A stretch of 45,031 nt of DNA. It comes from a virus. The notes beneath the pieces are model-generated. The model was given only the letters and a program-made list of their open reading frames with translations, was not told the origin of the DNA and did no database searches. The number at the start of each line of letters is the position of its first letter. Within the stretch, counting starts at the first letter, position 1. The stretch lies in IMG/VR virus record IMGVR_UViG_3300045257_000212, positions 1-45,031 of that record. One strand, 5' to 3'. Positions 35,579 to 42,886 of the stretch are shown piece by piece. The position numbers were made by a program, and so were the translations under genes.

Positions 35579-37911
35579 GCGTCGTAGAGCGTACCCGTAT
35601 GAGCACGGGGTCTGGGGAAGCCGGTCCCCCCGGTCCTCAGGGCGAAAAGGGGGAATTCAACTTTCGTGGGGCTTGGAAAGCCGCGACAGCCTATCTGAAA
35701 GGCGATGCGGTCGAATCCAAAGGTTCGACTTACGCCTGCATCAAAGCGATGAGCGCAGGCGAAGACGTGGAACCGCCGAATGCGACGTTCTGGGCGTTGG
35801 TGGCGAAAGAAGGAAAAGAAGGCCCCGCCGGTGCCACGGGAGAAAAAGGAACCACGGGCGAAAAAGGAACTACCGGAGAAAAAGGCGAAAAAGGAACTAC
35901 GGGGGAAACGGGTCCTGCGGGTGCCCCGAAAACCGCGAAAGAACCCCCGCTCGAAATCACAGGATCGGAAATCACGATCAAAGCGGAAGGCATCACCAAC
36001 GCCCTCGTCAAAGCCAAAAGCCTCGAAGGAAACCGCCTCGCGAAAGAAACGCTCGGTAACGAAGAAATTCAGACCAACGCGATCGACGCGCGTACGATCA
36101 CGGCCGGTGCGGTAACAGAAGCGAAGATCGGGGCAGAAGCGGTCTCGGAAGGCAAGATCAAAGGCGAAGCCGTAACGGCGGGGAAGATCGCCACCGATGC
36201 GGTGACGGTAGTCAAGATCAAAGAAGAATCCGTCACGGCAGCCAAGATCGCTACGGGGGCGGTTACGGAAACCAAGCTCGGTGCCGAAGCAGTAGCTGAA
36301 GCCAAGATCAAAAACGAAGCGATGACCGCTGCGAAGATCGCCACGGGAGCGGTGACCGAAACGAAGCTTGGCGCGGAATCGGTTTCGATCGCGAAGATCA
36401 AAGAAGAAGCGGTCCAAACCAACAAGATCAAAACGGAAGCCGTGACATCCTCGAAGATCGCGACCGGGGCCGTAACAGAATCGAAGCTTGGTGAAGCAGC
36501 CGTGACGAACCTGATCGTCAAAAAAGAAAGCCTCGGTGGCGACCGGCTAACGAAAGAAACGCTCAAAAGCGAACAGGTCGAACTACACGGCCTGACCGTG
36601 GACCGCCTCAAAGAAGCCGAACTGACGAACGCCTATATCAAACCGGCCGCAGCAATCGAAGAATCAAAGCTGTCCCTACCGGGCGTTGTCCATCTTGCCG
36701 GGATAGAGGAAATCACCACCGAAAAGCTCTTTGCGGAAGCTCCCCGGCTCATTGGGACCAAAGGAAGCGTAGGGTTATTCCTGAGGCTTGGGCCTTCTGA
36801 AGCTACGTCTATCGCGGGTAACGTTATCGCCATGCAGATGGCGAGTACCTTCAAATTCACGGCGGAAAATCTCGGCTTCCAGTTGTTCGTGGTCGGCGGG
36901 GAAATGTTTTATGAAGCCAAACCAGAATCAAACGGGGCATCGTTCATACTGTTCACCACCAGTACGATCCTCAAAACAGCAGCGGGTATCAACTTTAGCC
37001 CGGCCTCGCTAATGAGATTAGCCCCGAGCCTTAGGCCGCCCACGAAAACCTCTGGCTGGGGCGCGACGGGTGTGGTTTGGAAACCCGAACTACGCACCAT
37101 CGCGGAAGCCACTGGCGCGGGCTTCACCGCAATTGAAGCGGCCCCGACCTGTCAGACCGCGAAAACGGGCTGCGCATACGAATTCCATCGCGGGCTGCTG
37201 ATGAAGGATGTGAACAACACGGGTGTGTTCACGACTGCCGTCGCGGTCGATGTTGAAGATCTGAAAAACTCCGGGACGAACTACAGTCTTCGCAGCACGG
37301 GGAAAGCCGTCAAACTGCTCCACGAAGGTCCGGTCGAACTCGGGGAAACCCTGAAAGTCACGGGCGCCTCGACACTCGCTGAAGTCAAAGGCACCGCAGG
37401 CGTATTCTCGACGACACTCAAAGTCAAAGAAACCCTGACGGCGGAAGGCGCGGCTACCGTAGCAAAAACCCTCAAAGTCACGGAACTTACGACGGCTACG
37501 GGTGGCCTAACGGTAGAAGGCACACTCACCCTTCCGACCGAATCCATCACCGAAGCGGCGACCAAAAAAGAATCGATCTCCAAAGAAAAGCTCACGAAAG
37601 CCGCCCAAGAAGAATTGATGGTCGTATCAGCACCGTCGGCATTGGGAGCCTATACAAGCGCCAAAGAAGAAGAAGAGGCCAAAGCGACTTTGGTAACGCT
37701 AGTGATAACGCTCAAAGCCGAAGCAGCGGCAGGGACGGTCAAACTGGTCAACTCTGCCGTGGAACTAGTCTACAAATGGGACGGGATCGCATTAGGCGCC
37801 CAGAAAGTGCCCCTTACCTTCATGGTCAAAAAAGCGGGCAAATGGAAAGCAACACTGGAAGGCGCCGTGGAAAAAGCTGAAGTGTCGCGTGTGACGATAG
37901 GGTCCGTGTAA
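35575..37911 (+). CDS. Large tail fibre with collagen and AKI(K/A) repeats
   Basis: This 778-residue protein has a GTG start that overlaps the previous stop. A short N-terminus is followed by GPPGPQGEKGEF collagen triplets, a small carbohydrate-binding-like module (FRGAWKAATAYLKGDAV; about 30-80) and more GEKGTTGEKG triplets. About 12 units of V-T-x-x-K-I-(A/K)-x-(E/G)-A-V-(T/S) then form a long stalk (about 145-330). A mixed beta distal region follows, with a later VKETLT repeat section. It resembles trimeric phage fibres; the distal part likely recognises the host surface. Glu and Lys are nearly all GAA and AAA. Confidence 0.75.
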   Translation: MSVVERTRMSTGSGEAGPPGPQGEKGEFNFRGAWKAATAYLKGDAVESKGSTYACIKAMSAGEDVEPPNATFWALVAKEGKEGPAGATGEKGTTGEKGTTGEKGEKGTTGETGPAGAPKTAKEPPLEITGSEITIKAEGITNALVKAKSLEGNRLAKETLGNEEIQTNAIDARTITAGAVTEAKIGAEAVSEGKIKGEAVTAGKIATDAVTVVKIKEESVTAAKIATGAVTETKLGAEAVAEAKIKNEAMTAAKIATGAVTETKLGAESVSIAKIKEEAVQTNKIKTEAVTSSKIATGAVTESKLGEAAVTNLIVKKESLGGDRLTKETLKSEQVELHGLTVDRLKEAELTNAYIKPAAAIEESKLSLPGVVHLAGIEEITTEKLFAEAPRLIGTKGSVGLFLRLGPSEATSIAGNVIAMQMASTFKFTAENLGFQLFVVGGEMFYEAKPESNGASFILFTTSTILKTAAGINFSPASLMRLAPSLRPPTKTSGWGATGVVWKPELRTIAEATGAGFTAIEAAPTCQTAKTGCAYEFHRGLLMKDVNNTGVFTTAVAVDVEDLKNSGTNYSLRSTGKAVKLLHEGPVELGETLKVTGASTLAEVKGTAGVFSTTLKVKETLTAEGAATVAKTLKVTELTTATGGLTVEGTLTLPTESITEAATKKESISKEKLTKAAQEELMVVSAPSALGAYTSAKEEEEAKATLVTLVITLKAEAAAGTVKLVNSAVELVYKWDGIALGAQKVPLTFMVKKAGKWKATLEGAVEKAEVSRVTIGSV

Positions 37912-38090
37912 TGGCTAACGTCACGATCGTAATTCCCGAAGCCCAGGTTCCCCGCGTCAAAAAAGCCTTGATCGCCTTTACCGGGCTATCAGAAGAATCA
38001 ACTGCGAAACAGCTCGCGACAGCCGCCTTGAAGCAGGTGGTTGTGTCTGCTGAGCGCCAGTATCCGATCGCACCCCCGGAACTGGAATAA
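37911..38090 (+). CDS. 59-residue hypothetical protein
   Basis: ATG 37911 overlaps the fibre stop by one base (TAATG). The protein has a beta-alpha start (MANVTIVIPEAQVPRVKKAL) and a helix rich in Ala/Lys, ending PIAPPELE. Proteins of this short type follow fibre or tail genes in several phages and may assist assembly. Unassigned. Confidence 0.6.
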   Translation: MANVTIVIPEAQVPRVKKALIAFTGLSEESTAKQLATAALKQVVVSAERQYPIAPPELE

Positions 38091-38098
38091 GACTTCGC

Positions 38099-38114
38099 AT
38101 GCGCTAAAGCGCAT
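38099..38114 (+). promoter_or_regulatory. Small palindrome upstream of the scaffold gene
   Basis: ATGCGC-TAAA-GCGCAT is a perfect 6-bp stem with a 4-base loop in the 104-base gap before the scaffold gene. It lacks a T-tract, so it is more likely an RNA processing or binding site than a terminator. The gap otherwise shows only the AAGGAGG ribosome site. Confidence 0.35.
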
Positions 38115-38194
38115 CAGAAGGCACCATAAACGAAGCGCCAGGGGCAGCCCAGGGCCTAACGGTACAGGCATCTGTTACAGCGCAAGGAGGAAAC

Positions 38195-39001
38195 ATGGCC
38201 GACGACGTACAGCCCCAAGAGGGCCAGGGCGACGAGACCACAGGGATCTTCGATCCCTACATCCAAGCCGTCCCCGAGGAGCACCGCGAGGCAGTTGCGG
38301 GCTATCTCAAAGACGCCGAGAAGAACGTCAACGGCCGCCTACAGGAGGCAGCCGACCTCGAGAAGCGGTTCGGGTCCTTCAAAGACATAGACCTGACCGC
38401 CTATGACCCCGAGGGCCTTTCCCAGCTGATCGCATGGCACCAGCAGATCTCCCAGGACGAGAACACGTTCAAGGAGTGGGTGGCAGCAACAGCCCAGGAG
38501 ATGGGCCTCACCCCGAAAGAAGAGGACGAACTCGCAGAGCAAGTCGAAGACGGCGAGCTCACGCGAGAGCAGATCCAGCAGATGATCCAAGACGCTGCCT
38601 CGGAGCGGATGAACCCGGTCCAGGAGCAGCTCACGAACATCGAACAGGAGAAAGCGATCGACCTCGAAGAGCACGCCATCGGAAAAGCCTTCGAAGAGCT
38701 CCAGAAAGAGCACAACCTGGACCTCTCCAAAGAGCAGAGGGAAACGACCCTTCGACTCGGTGCGGATTATGCGTACAACGAGAAGGGCGAAGACCTCCCG
38801 ATGGGCGACGCATCATGGGTCAAGCAGGGTTTCGAGGACTTGCAGAAGCTCCTAGCCGGGGCACAACGGGACTTCATCAACGAGAAGTCCGGTGCGCCTC
38901 AGGGGGCCCTTTCTGCGGGTGGTGTTCCTCAGAGCAAGCCGATCACGTCCTTCAAGGACGCGAACGCGGCAATGCGGGAACGGCTGCGTCAGCAGACCTA
39001 A
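38195..39001 (+). CDS. Scaffolding protein
   Basis: This 268-residue protein is acidic and almost completely helical, with an N-terminal disordered stretch (GQGDETTGIFDPYIQ), a long coiled region, and a basic/hydrophobic C-terminal end (FKDANAAMRERLRQQT). It sits directly upstream of the major capsid gene with AAGGAGG before its ATG. This is the usual place and composition of the assembly scaffold, which templates the procapsid and then exits. Confidence 0.8.
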   Translation: MADDVQPQEGQGDETTGIFDPYIQAVPEEHREAVAGYLKDAEKNVNGRLQEAADLEKRFGSFKDIDLTAYDPEGLSQLIAWHQQISQDENTFKEWVAATAQEMGLTPKEEDELAEQVEDGELTREQIQQMIQDAASERMNPVQEQLTNIEQEKAIDLEEHAIGKAFEELQKEHNLDLSKEQRETTLRLGADYAYNEKGEDLPMGDASWVKQGFEDLQKLLAGAQRDFINEKSGAPQGALSAGGVPQSKPITSFKDANAAMRERLRQQT

Positions 39002-39016
39002 ACCAAAGGAGCCCAA

Positions 39017-40285
39017 GTGGCCACTCAAACCCTGGCATCCTTCGATGCCGCACTAAAGGATCTCTATGTAGGTCCGATTGTCGAGCAGCTCAACCAGAAG
39101 ACCTACCTTCTCGACCAGATCGAGCGGGACGCAGACCACATCGACCACACCGGCCGGCGTGCAGTCATCCCCCTCCATAAGAACCGTAACCGTGGGCGGA
39201 AATCCATCGCAGACGGAGGCACCCTCCCCTCAGCAGGGGCACAGGTGTACTTGGACGCGATCGTCCCGTTGCGCTACCACACCTACGGCATCGAGCTCAC
39301 CGACCAGGTGATCGAGGCTTCCAAGACGAACGAGGGCGCTTTCGTGTCCGCGATCGAAGTGGAGTCCAAGGGTGTCGCGGTGGACATGCGCAAGGACGTG
39401 AACCGTCAGGCGTTCGGGACCGGCAACGGCGCCCTCGCCCAGAAAGTATCGGCCACGGTCGGCGTGAACAAAACTTCGAAAGAATTCGAAGTCAAAGTCC
39501 TGACCAAAAACGACATGCAGTACATCCACGTCGGTGATGTAGTGGACGTGATCAAAGAAGCAACCGGGGAACTCGGGGAAGGCGTCGAAGGCGCCGAAGT
39601 CACCGAAGTCAAAGCGGAAGCGTTCGTCGTCGCCAAAAAACTCAAAGGCGAACTCGGCGCGGAAACCTACCAGGTGTACGTGTCCGGGAACCGCAACCAG
39701 GAGATGGACGGACTCCGCAACATCACCGAAAATGAACGGGTGCTGCATTCGGTGAACTCGGCTACGGCCGGGAACGCCTTCTGGAAAGGCAACACCGTTC
39801 TCGCGGGGACTTCCCTCACCGCAACAGCAGTAGCTGGAGAGTCCCTGTTCGAGCAGCTCGCGGACAACGTGGGGGCTCAGGGTAACGGGGACGTGGAGGT
39901 CTTCCTCACCACCCGTGGGATCCGTCGCCGCCTCGCCGACTCCTACCAGTCCCAGAAGCGGTTCAACGACGCGAAAGCAGTCGATGTCCACGGCGGCTAC
40001 TCCGCCATCATGGTCAACGAGATCCCCGTCGTAGCGGACGACGACGCACCCAAGGGGTACGCCTTTGGCTTCAACAAGTCCGCGTTGAAGTGGTTCGAGC
40101 AGACCAAGCCCGGCTGGCTCGAAAGGGAGAACGGCGGGATCTTCCACCTGAAGACCGCCGGGACCGGGACGTACGCCGCTGTTTGGCAGGCCTGGTTCCG
40201 CTGGTATGCTGCATTGGGGTGCACGGCACCCAATCGCACAGGACGCATCGAAAACTGCACGGATGATGCTCCGCTGTTGAGCTAG
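39017..40285 (+). CDS. Major capsid protein
   Basis: This gene encodes 422 residues from GTG 39017 with AAAGGAG upstream. It builds the icosahedral shell, probably with the HK97 fold. Visible parts are the helical start (FDAALKDLYVGPIVEQLNQK), an R-GRKSIADGGTLPSAGAQ loop, GIELTDQVIEASKTNEGAF (spine-helix region), a beta insertion near 150-220, and the P-domain region NEIPVVADDDAPKGYAFGFN. The codons of the insertion (about 39468-39670) are only GAA/AAA. The gene ends at CTAG shared with a convergent HNH gene. Confidence 0.9.
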   Translation: MATQTLASFDAALKDLYVGPIVEQLNQKTYLLDQIERDADHIDHTGRRAVIPLHKNRNRGRKSIADGGTLPSAGAQVYLDAIVPLRYHTYGIELTDQVIEASKTNEGAFVSAIEVESKGVAVDMRKDVNRQAFGTGNGALAQKVSATVGVNKTSKEFEVKVLTKNDMQYIHVGDVVDVIKEATGELGEGVEGAEVTEVKAEAFVVAKKLKGELGAETYQVYVSGNRNQEMDGLRNITENERVLHSVNSATAGNAFWKGNTVLAGTSLTATAVAGESLFEQLADNVGAQGNGDVEVFLTTRGIRRRLADSYQSQKRFNDAKAVDVHGGYSAIMVNEIPVVADDDAPKGYAFGFNKSALKWFEQTKPGWLERENGGIFHLKTAGTGTYAAVWQAWFRWYAALGCTAPNRTGRIENCTDDAPLLS

Positions 40286-40878
40286 AAGAGGGTGGCGGGT
40301 TCTTCCCGCCACTTAGCAATTTCGCGTTGGTCTTGGGCGATCTTGGCTAGGTTGCATTCGGGGTGAGTAACCCGAACGTTTGCGTAGCTATGATCGCCCG
40401 GACCAAGCGGAATGATGTGATCTAGGTGCCAATTGCTGGGATCAACGGCTTGGGCGCAGATCCCGCAGATGCCCTTATCACGGGCGAACACGTTGGCACG
40501 GCTTATGTCTTCTACGAAGGCTGATCGCTTGCGTGCTCTACGGCGTCCGTTTTCACGGAAGCCGACTGCCTGCCCTTTAGGTGTGGCGGCCCACTTGGTT
40601 TTGTAGGCTGCATTGCGCTTGAGGATTTCATCTCGTTTATGCTGGTATCGGCGCGCTTCTCGTTCTGAGATTTGCTTTTTGTGCGCCAGGTAGTAGGCGG
40701 CAATGTAGGCTTTTCGGTGGATATCCGACTCCTTATCGGAGGCGTACTTCCGCCGGTTGTGGCCGTGAATGTAGGCGATTGGCTCGCCCTTGACTAGACC
40801 GCGCTTGTGGTTGGTTTTGGGCGATAGCGGGGTTTTCTCACCGCAACCGCATTGGCAATAGCCGTGGGGAATGCTCAT
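40282..40878 (-). CDS. Free-standing HNH endonuclease, mobile-looking
   Basis: This 198-residue protein has N-terminal Cys-rich CQCGCGEKTPLSPK and basic helices, probably DNA contacts, then a C-terminal HNH core (CGICAQAVDPSNWHLDHIIP, later HPECNLAK). It is transcribed against the capsid operon between the capsid gene and the next head gene. An extended -10 (TGGTACAAT) lies nine bases before its ATG. It is similar in setting to the HNH at 31950, and probably a homing endonuclease. Confidence 0.8.
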   Translation of the reverse strand: MSIPHGYCQCGCGEKTPLSPKTNHKRGLVKGEPIAYIHGHNRRKYASDKESDIHRKAYIAAYYLAHKKQISEREARRYQHKRDEILKRNAAYKTKWAATPKGQAVGFRENGRRRARKRSAFVEDISRANVFARDKGICGICAQAVDPSNWHLDHIIPLGPGDHSYANVRVTHPECNLAKIAQDQREIAKWREEPATLF

Positions 40879-40907
40879 GGCGCATCGATTGTACCAAAGG
40901 AGGTCCC

Positions 40908-41291
40908 ATGGCTGCAGAAAACATCGCAGCGGTCAAACCGCTCTTCAGTGAGAAGATCGGGGCGCGACTGCTTGTCGTAGGGGAAGTCGAATTCCCCGCG
41001 AAATACAAAACCGAAGGCTGCGAAATCAGCACGAAACAGCTGGAAGAACTCGGCCTGACGCTGGCCCAGGTGGACTGCGGCTGGATCGTCACGTCAGGGC
41101 TGGTCGCGAAAAACGCTGCATACCCGATCGTCCAGCTCAACATCACGAACGCGGGCGGGACGAAAAGCGAAGCTCAGGCCGTGAAGGTCCAGGCTTACGA
41201 ATCGATCACGACCGCGAATAACAAAGAGGTGGCCTCCGAATCGGAATTGCCGAAAAAATGCACCCTGACGGTGGCTCTGATCGGCAAATAG
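40908..41291 (+). CDS. Putative minor head or decoration protein
   Basis: This 127-residue protein has AAAGGAGG seven bases or fewer before the ATG. It is beta-rich, with KIGARLLVVGEVEFPAKYK, VDCGWIVTSGLVAKN and KCTLTVALIGK, as in small head or tail-completion proteins. It directly follows the capsid gene apart from the HNH insertion. The exact role is unknown. Confidence 0.6.
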   Translation: MAAENIAAVKPLFSEKIGARLLVVGEVEFPAKYKTEGCEISTKQLEELGLTLAQVDCGWIVTSGLVAKNAAYPIVQLNITNAGGTKSEAQAVKVQAYESITTANNKEVASESELPKKCTLTVALIGK

Positions 41292-41717
41292 ATGGACCTC
41301 CAGCCCGCCAGTATCGCCCAGGTCCGCCAGGGCAAACACCGCCGTATCACGGTGGAGGCGGACGTGGGCAACGTCGTCAAGCAGATCCGCGAGATCGACC
41401 CGCGACTCGGAGTGATCTGGGACGATGACGGGGAGTTCTTCGCCGTGGTGGAACAGGACGGTCTGAAGCAGAGGATCGTCCTCACCGCCCTAGAGCTGGA
41501 CCACAGGGTCCTGGAGCGTCTCAGGGAGATCTCCAGCCCGGACTACGACTATGTGGCTGAGATGGACCGTATGGATGCTGTGGCGGATAGGGAGAAGGAT
41601 CATCGTTTCAGCGAGGAAGTGGGCGAGAACGCGGAACTCATGGCCCACGCCTTGAGAAAAGATCTCGGGGCGAAGTATCAGGGGAAAATCTTCGTCCCTG
41701 ACTGGATGAAGTGGTGA
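41292..41717 (+). CDS. Hypothetical head-tail region protein
   Basis: This 141-residue protein starts right after the previous TAG. An alpha-beta N-terminus (ITVEADVGNVVKQIREID) is followed by a beta segment (IWDDDGEFFAVVEQDG) and an acidic helical C-terminus. It is probably a head-completion factor by position. No family is recognised. Confidence 0.6.
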   Translation: MDLQPASIAQVRQGKHRRITVEADVGNVVKQIREIDPRLGVIWDDDGEFFAVVEQDGLKQRIVLTALELDHRVLERLREISSPDYDYVAEMDRMDAVADREKDHRFSEEVGENAELMAHALRKDLGAKYQGKIFVPDWMKW

Positions 41718-41722
41718 TCTAG

Positions 41723-42373
41723 TTGATTGAAAGTTTCGTGGAAATCGTCAACGAGTGTTTGAACTATGGGTTTGCGGATGGCCCCCAGGTCAACCGTAAA
41801 CGCTTCGAACAGTGGATCAACGAAGGCCAGTTTCAGATCGCCCGTGAGGTTGAGGCAGCCGAATTCCAGGAAACGGAAGTCATCACTCTGAAACAAGGGA
41901 AATTCAAGTACACGCTCCCTGAAGACTTCCTGAGGGTGCAGGACATCTACTACCCGGAACTCGTCTGCCGGTTGAAGCCCCTGGACCTCCAGCAGTTCGA
42001 CGCCACCGCCCCGGCGAAGTTCGAAGGCCCCCCGGAGAACTACACGATCTACGCGGATGAACTGTGGGTGTTCCCGACGCCGAACAACTCCACGGACACT
42101 CTGGAACTGCGCTACATCAAGAACGCTCCGGCACTCGTATCGGAAAACGATGTGCCACTACTGGACAGGAACTACCTCCAGCTGCTGGTCGAGTGGGCGC
42201 TCATGCGAGCCTTCATGGCCGAGGATGACGTGGAAGCCTCCCAGGCCCACAAAAACCTGTACAAGGAAATGTTAGATGCGTACGCGACGGACAAGCAGTG
42301 GAGGACCGTGGACCGGCCAAGAGTGCTTGAAGGTAGCTGGACAGGCTCGGGATATGGGGGACGGGTGATATGA
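41723..42373 (+). CDS. Head-tail adaptor-like protein
   Basis: This gene encodes 216 residues from TTG 41723. Helical N-terminal ESFVEIVNECLNYGFADGPQ and NRKRFEQWINEGQFQIAREV are followed by a beta part (TLKQGKFKYTLPEDFLRVQD, then TLELRYIKNAP) and a C-terminal helical region (LLVEWALMRAFMAEDD). This matches the common podovirus adaptor (gp11/gp4-like) order that connects portal to the tail tube. Placement before the nozzle-like gene agrees. Confidence 0.65.
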   Translation: MIESFVEIVNECLNYGFADGPQVNRKRFEQWINEGQFQIAREVEAAEFQETEVITLKQGKFKYTLPEDFLRVQDIYYPELVCRLKPLDLQQFDATAPAKFEGPPENYTIYADELWVFPTPNNSTDTLELRYIKNAPALVSENDVPLLDRNYLQLLVEWALMRAFMAEDDVEASQAHKNLYKEMLDAYATDKQWRTVDRPRVLEGSWTGSGYGGRVI

Positions 42374-42498
42374 CAATCGAGGAAGTCGCAAAGCCTATCG
42401 CTGATGCCCCTCTCGAAGTACAGTGGGCGCTCCTCGTAGCCGAAGGCTTCACTGAGGAGGAAGTGGAGGTATACCTTGAAAGCACCGTCGCCTCCTAA
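42370..42498 (+). CDS. 42-residue acidic protein
   Basis: The ATG at 42370 overlaps the adaptor stop (ATGA). It is a helical acidic peptide (EEVAKPIADAPLEVQWALLV, then AEGFTEEEVEVYL). Its end overlaps the next gene. Conserved-looking small proteins here could be assembly chaperones. Unassigned. Confidence 0.55.
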   Translation: MTIEEVAKPIADAPLEVQWALLVAEGFTEEEVEVYLESTVAS

Positions 42499-42688
42499 CT
42501 ACCGCCCCGGCAGTCCCTCAGAGCATTGTTCGAATTGCCGGATGGACTACAAGGGGCACTGTTGGGGTTATGGGAACGTCAAGGTCGCGGATGATTACGT
42601 CTGTGACTCGTGGGCGTCTACGGATGTCAAGGAGCACGCTAGGAGTCTATGGCGTTCTCATCGCAAGGCTCTAGCAAGGGAGGCTTGA
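42476..42688 (+). CDS. Zinc-binding small protein, TTG start
   Basis: This gene encodes 70 residues. TTG 42476 lies six bases after GGAGG and inside the previous gene. HCSNCRMDYKGHCWGYGN and DYVCDSW provide four Cys for a zinc site, followed by a basic helix. One of several Cys-rich small proteins in this phage. Unassigned. Confidence 0.55.
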   Translation: MKAPSPPNYRPGSPSEHCSNCRMDYKGHCWGYGNVKVADDYVCDSWASTDVKEHARSLWRSHRKALAREA

Positions 42689-42886
42689 ATGGCGATCAAG
42701 ATGAGCGGATCATTCCACGGGAAAAGCAATACGCTTGGTTCCGGTGGTCGTGCTGCCCAGCTCAAGGCTCAAGGTGTTCCGGGTGGCGTAATCGGTGCGC
42801 TTGCTCGTAAAGCTCACGCTGCTCCCGGTGAAGCTAACTTCCATCGTTCAATGAGGAAGGCAGCCGCTAAGAAAGCTCTCAAGTGA
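42689..42886 (+). CDS. Small basic protein
   Basis: This gene encodes 65 residues with an ATG immediately after the previous TGA. It is Gly/Ala/Lys-rich (SGSFHGKSNTLGSGGRAAQL, then FHRSMRKAAAKKALK) and basic, like small DNA-condensing or internal head proteins. It is coupled to the large tail gene by GTGA. The role is inferred from composition only. Confidence 0.55.
   Translation: MAIKMSGSFHGKSNTLGSGGRAAQLKAQGVPGGVIGALARKAHAAPGEANFHRSMRKAAAKKALK

Noticed and set aside
35524-36417. 297-codon minus-strand frame rich in Phe, Arg and Asp
   Set aside because: It is the mirror of the repetitive fibre gene; the repeats alone create it.
39230-40312. 360-codon minus-strand frame
   Set aside because: It is antisense to the major capsid gene; composition is biased and no motif is seen.
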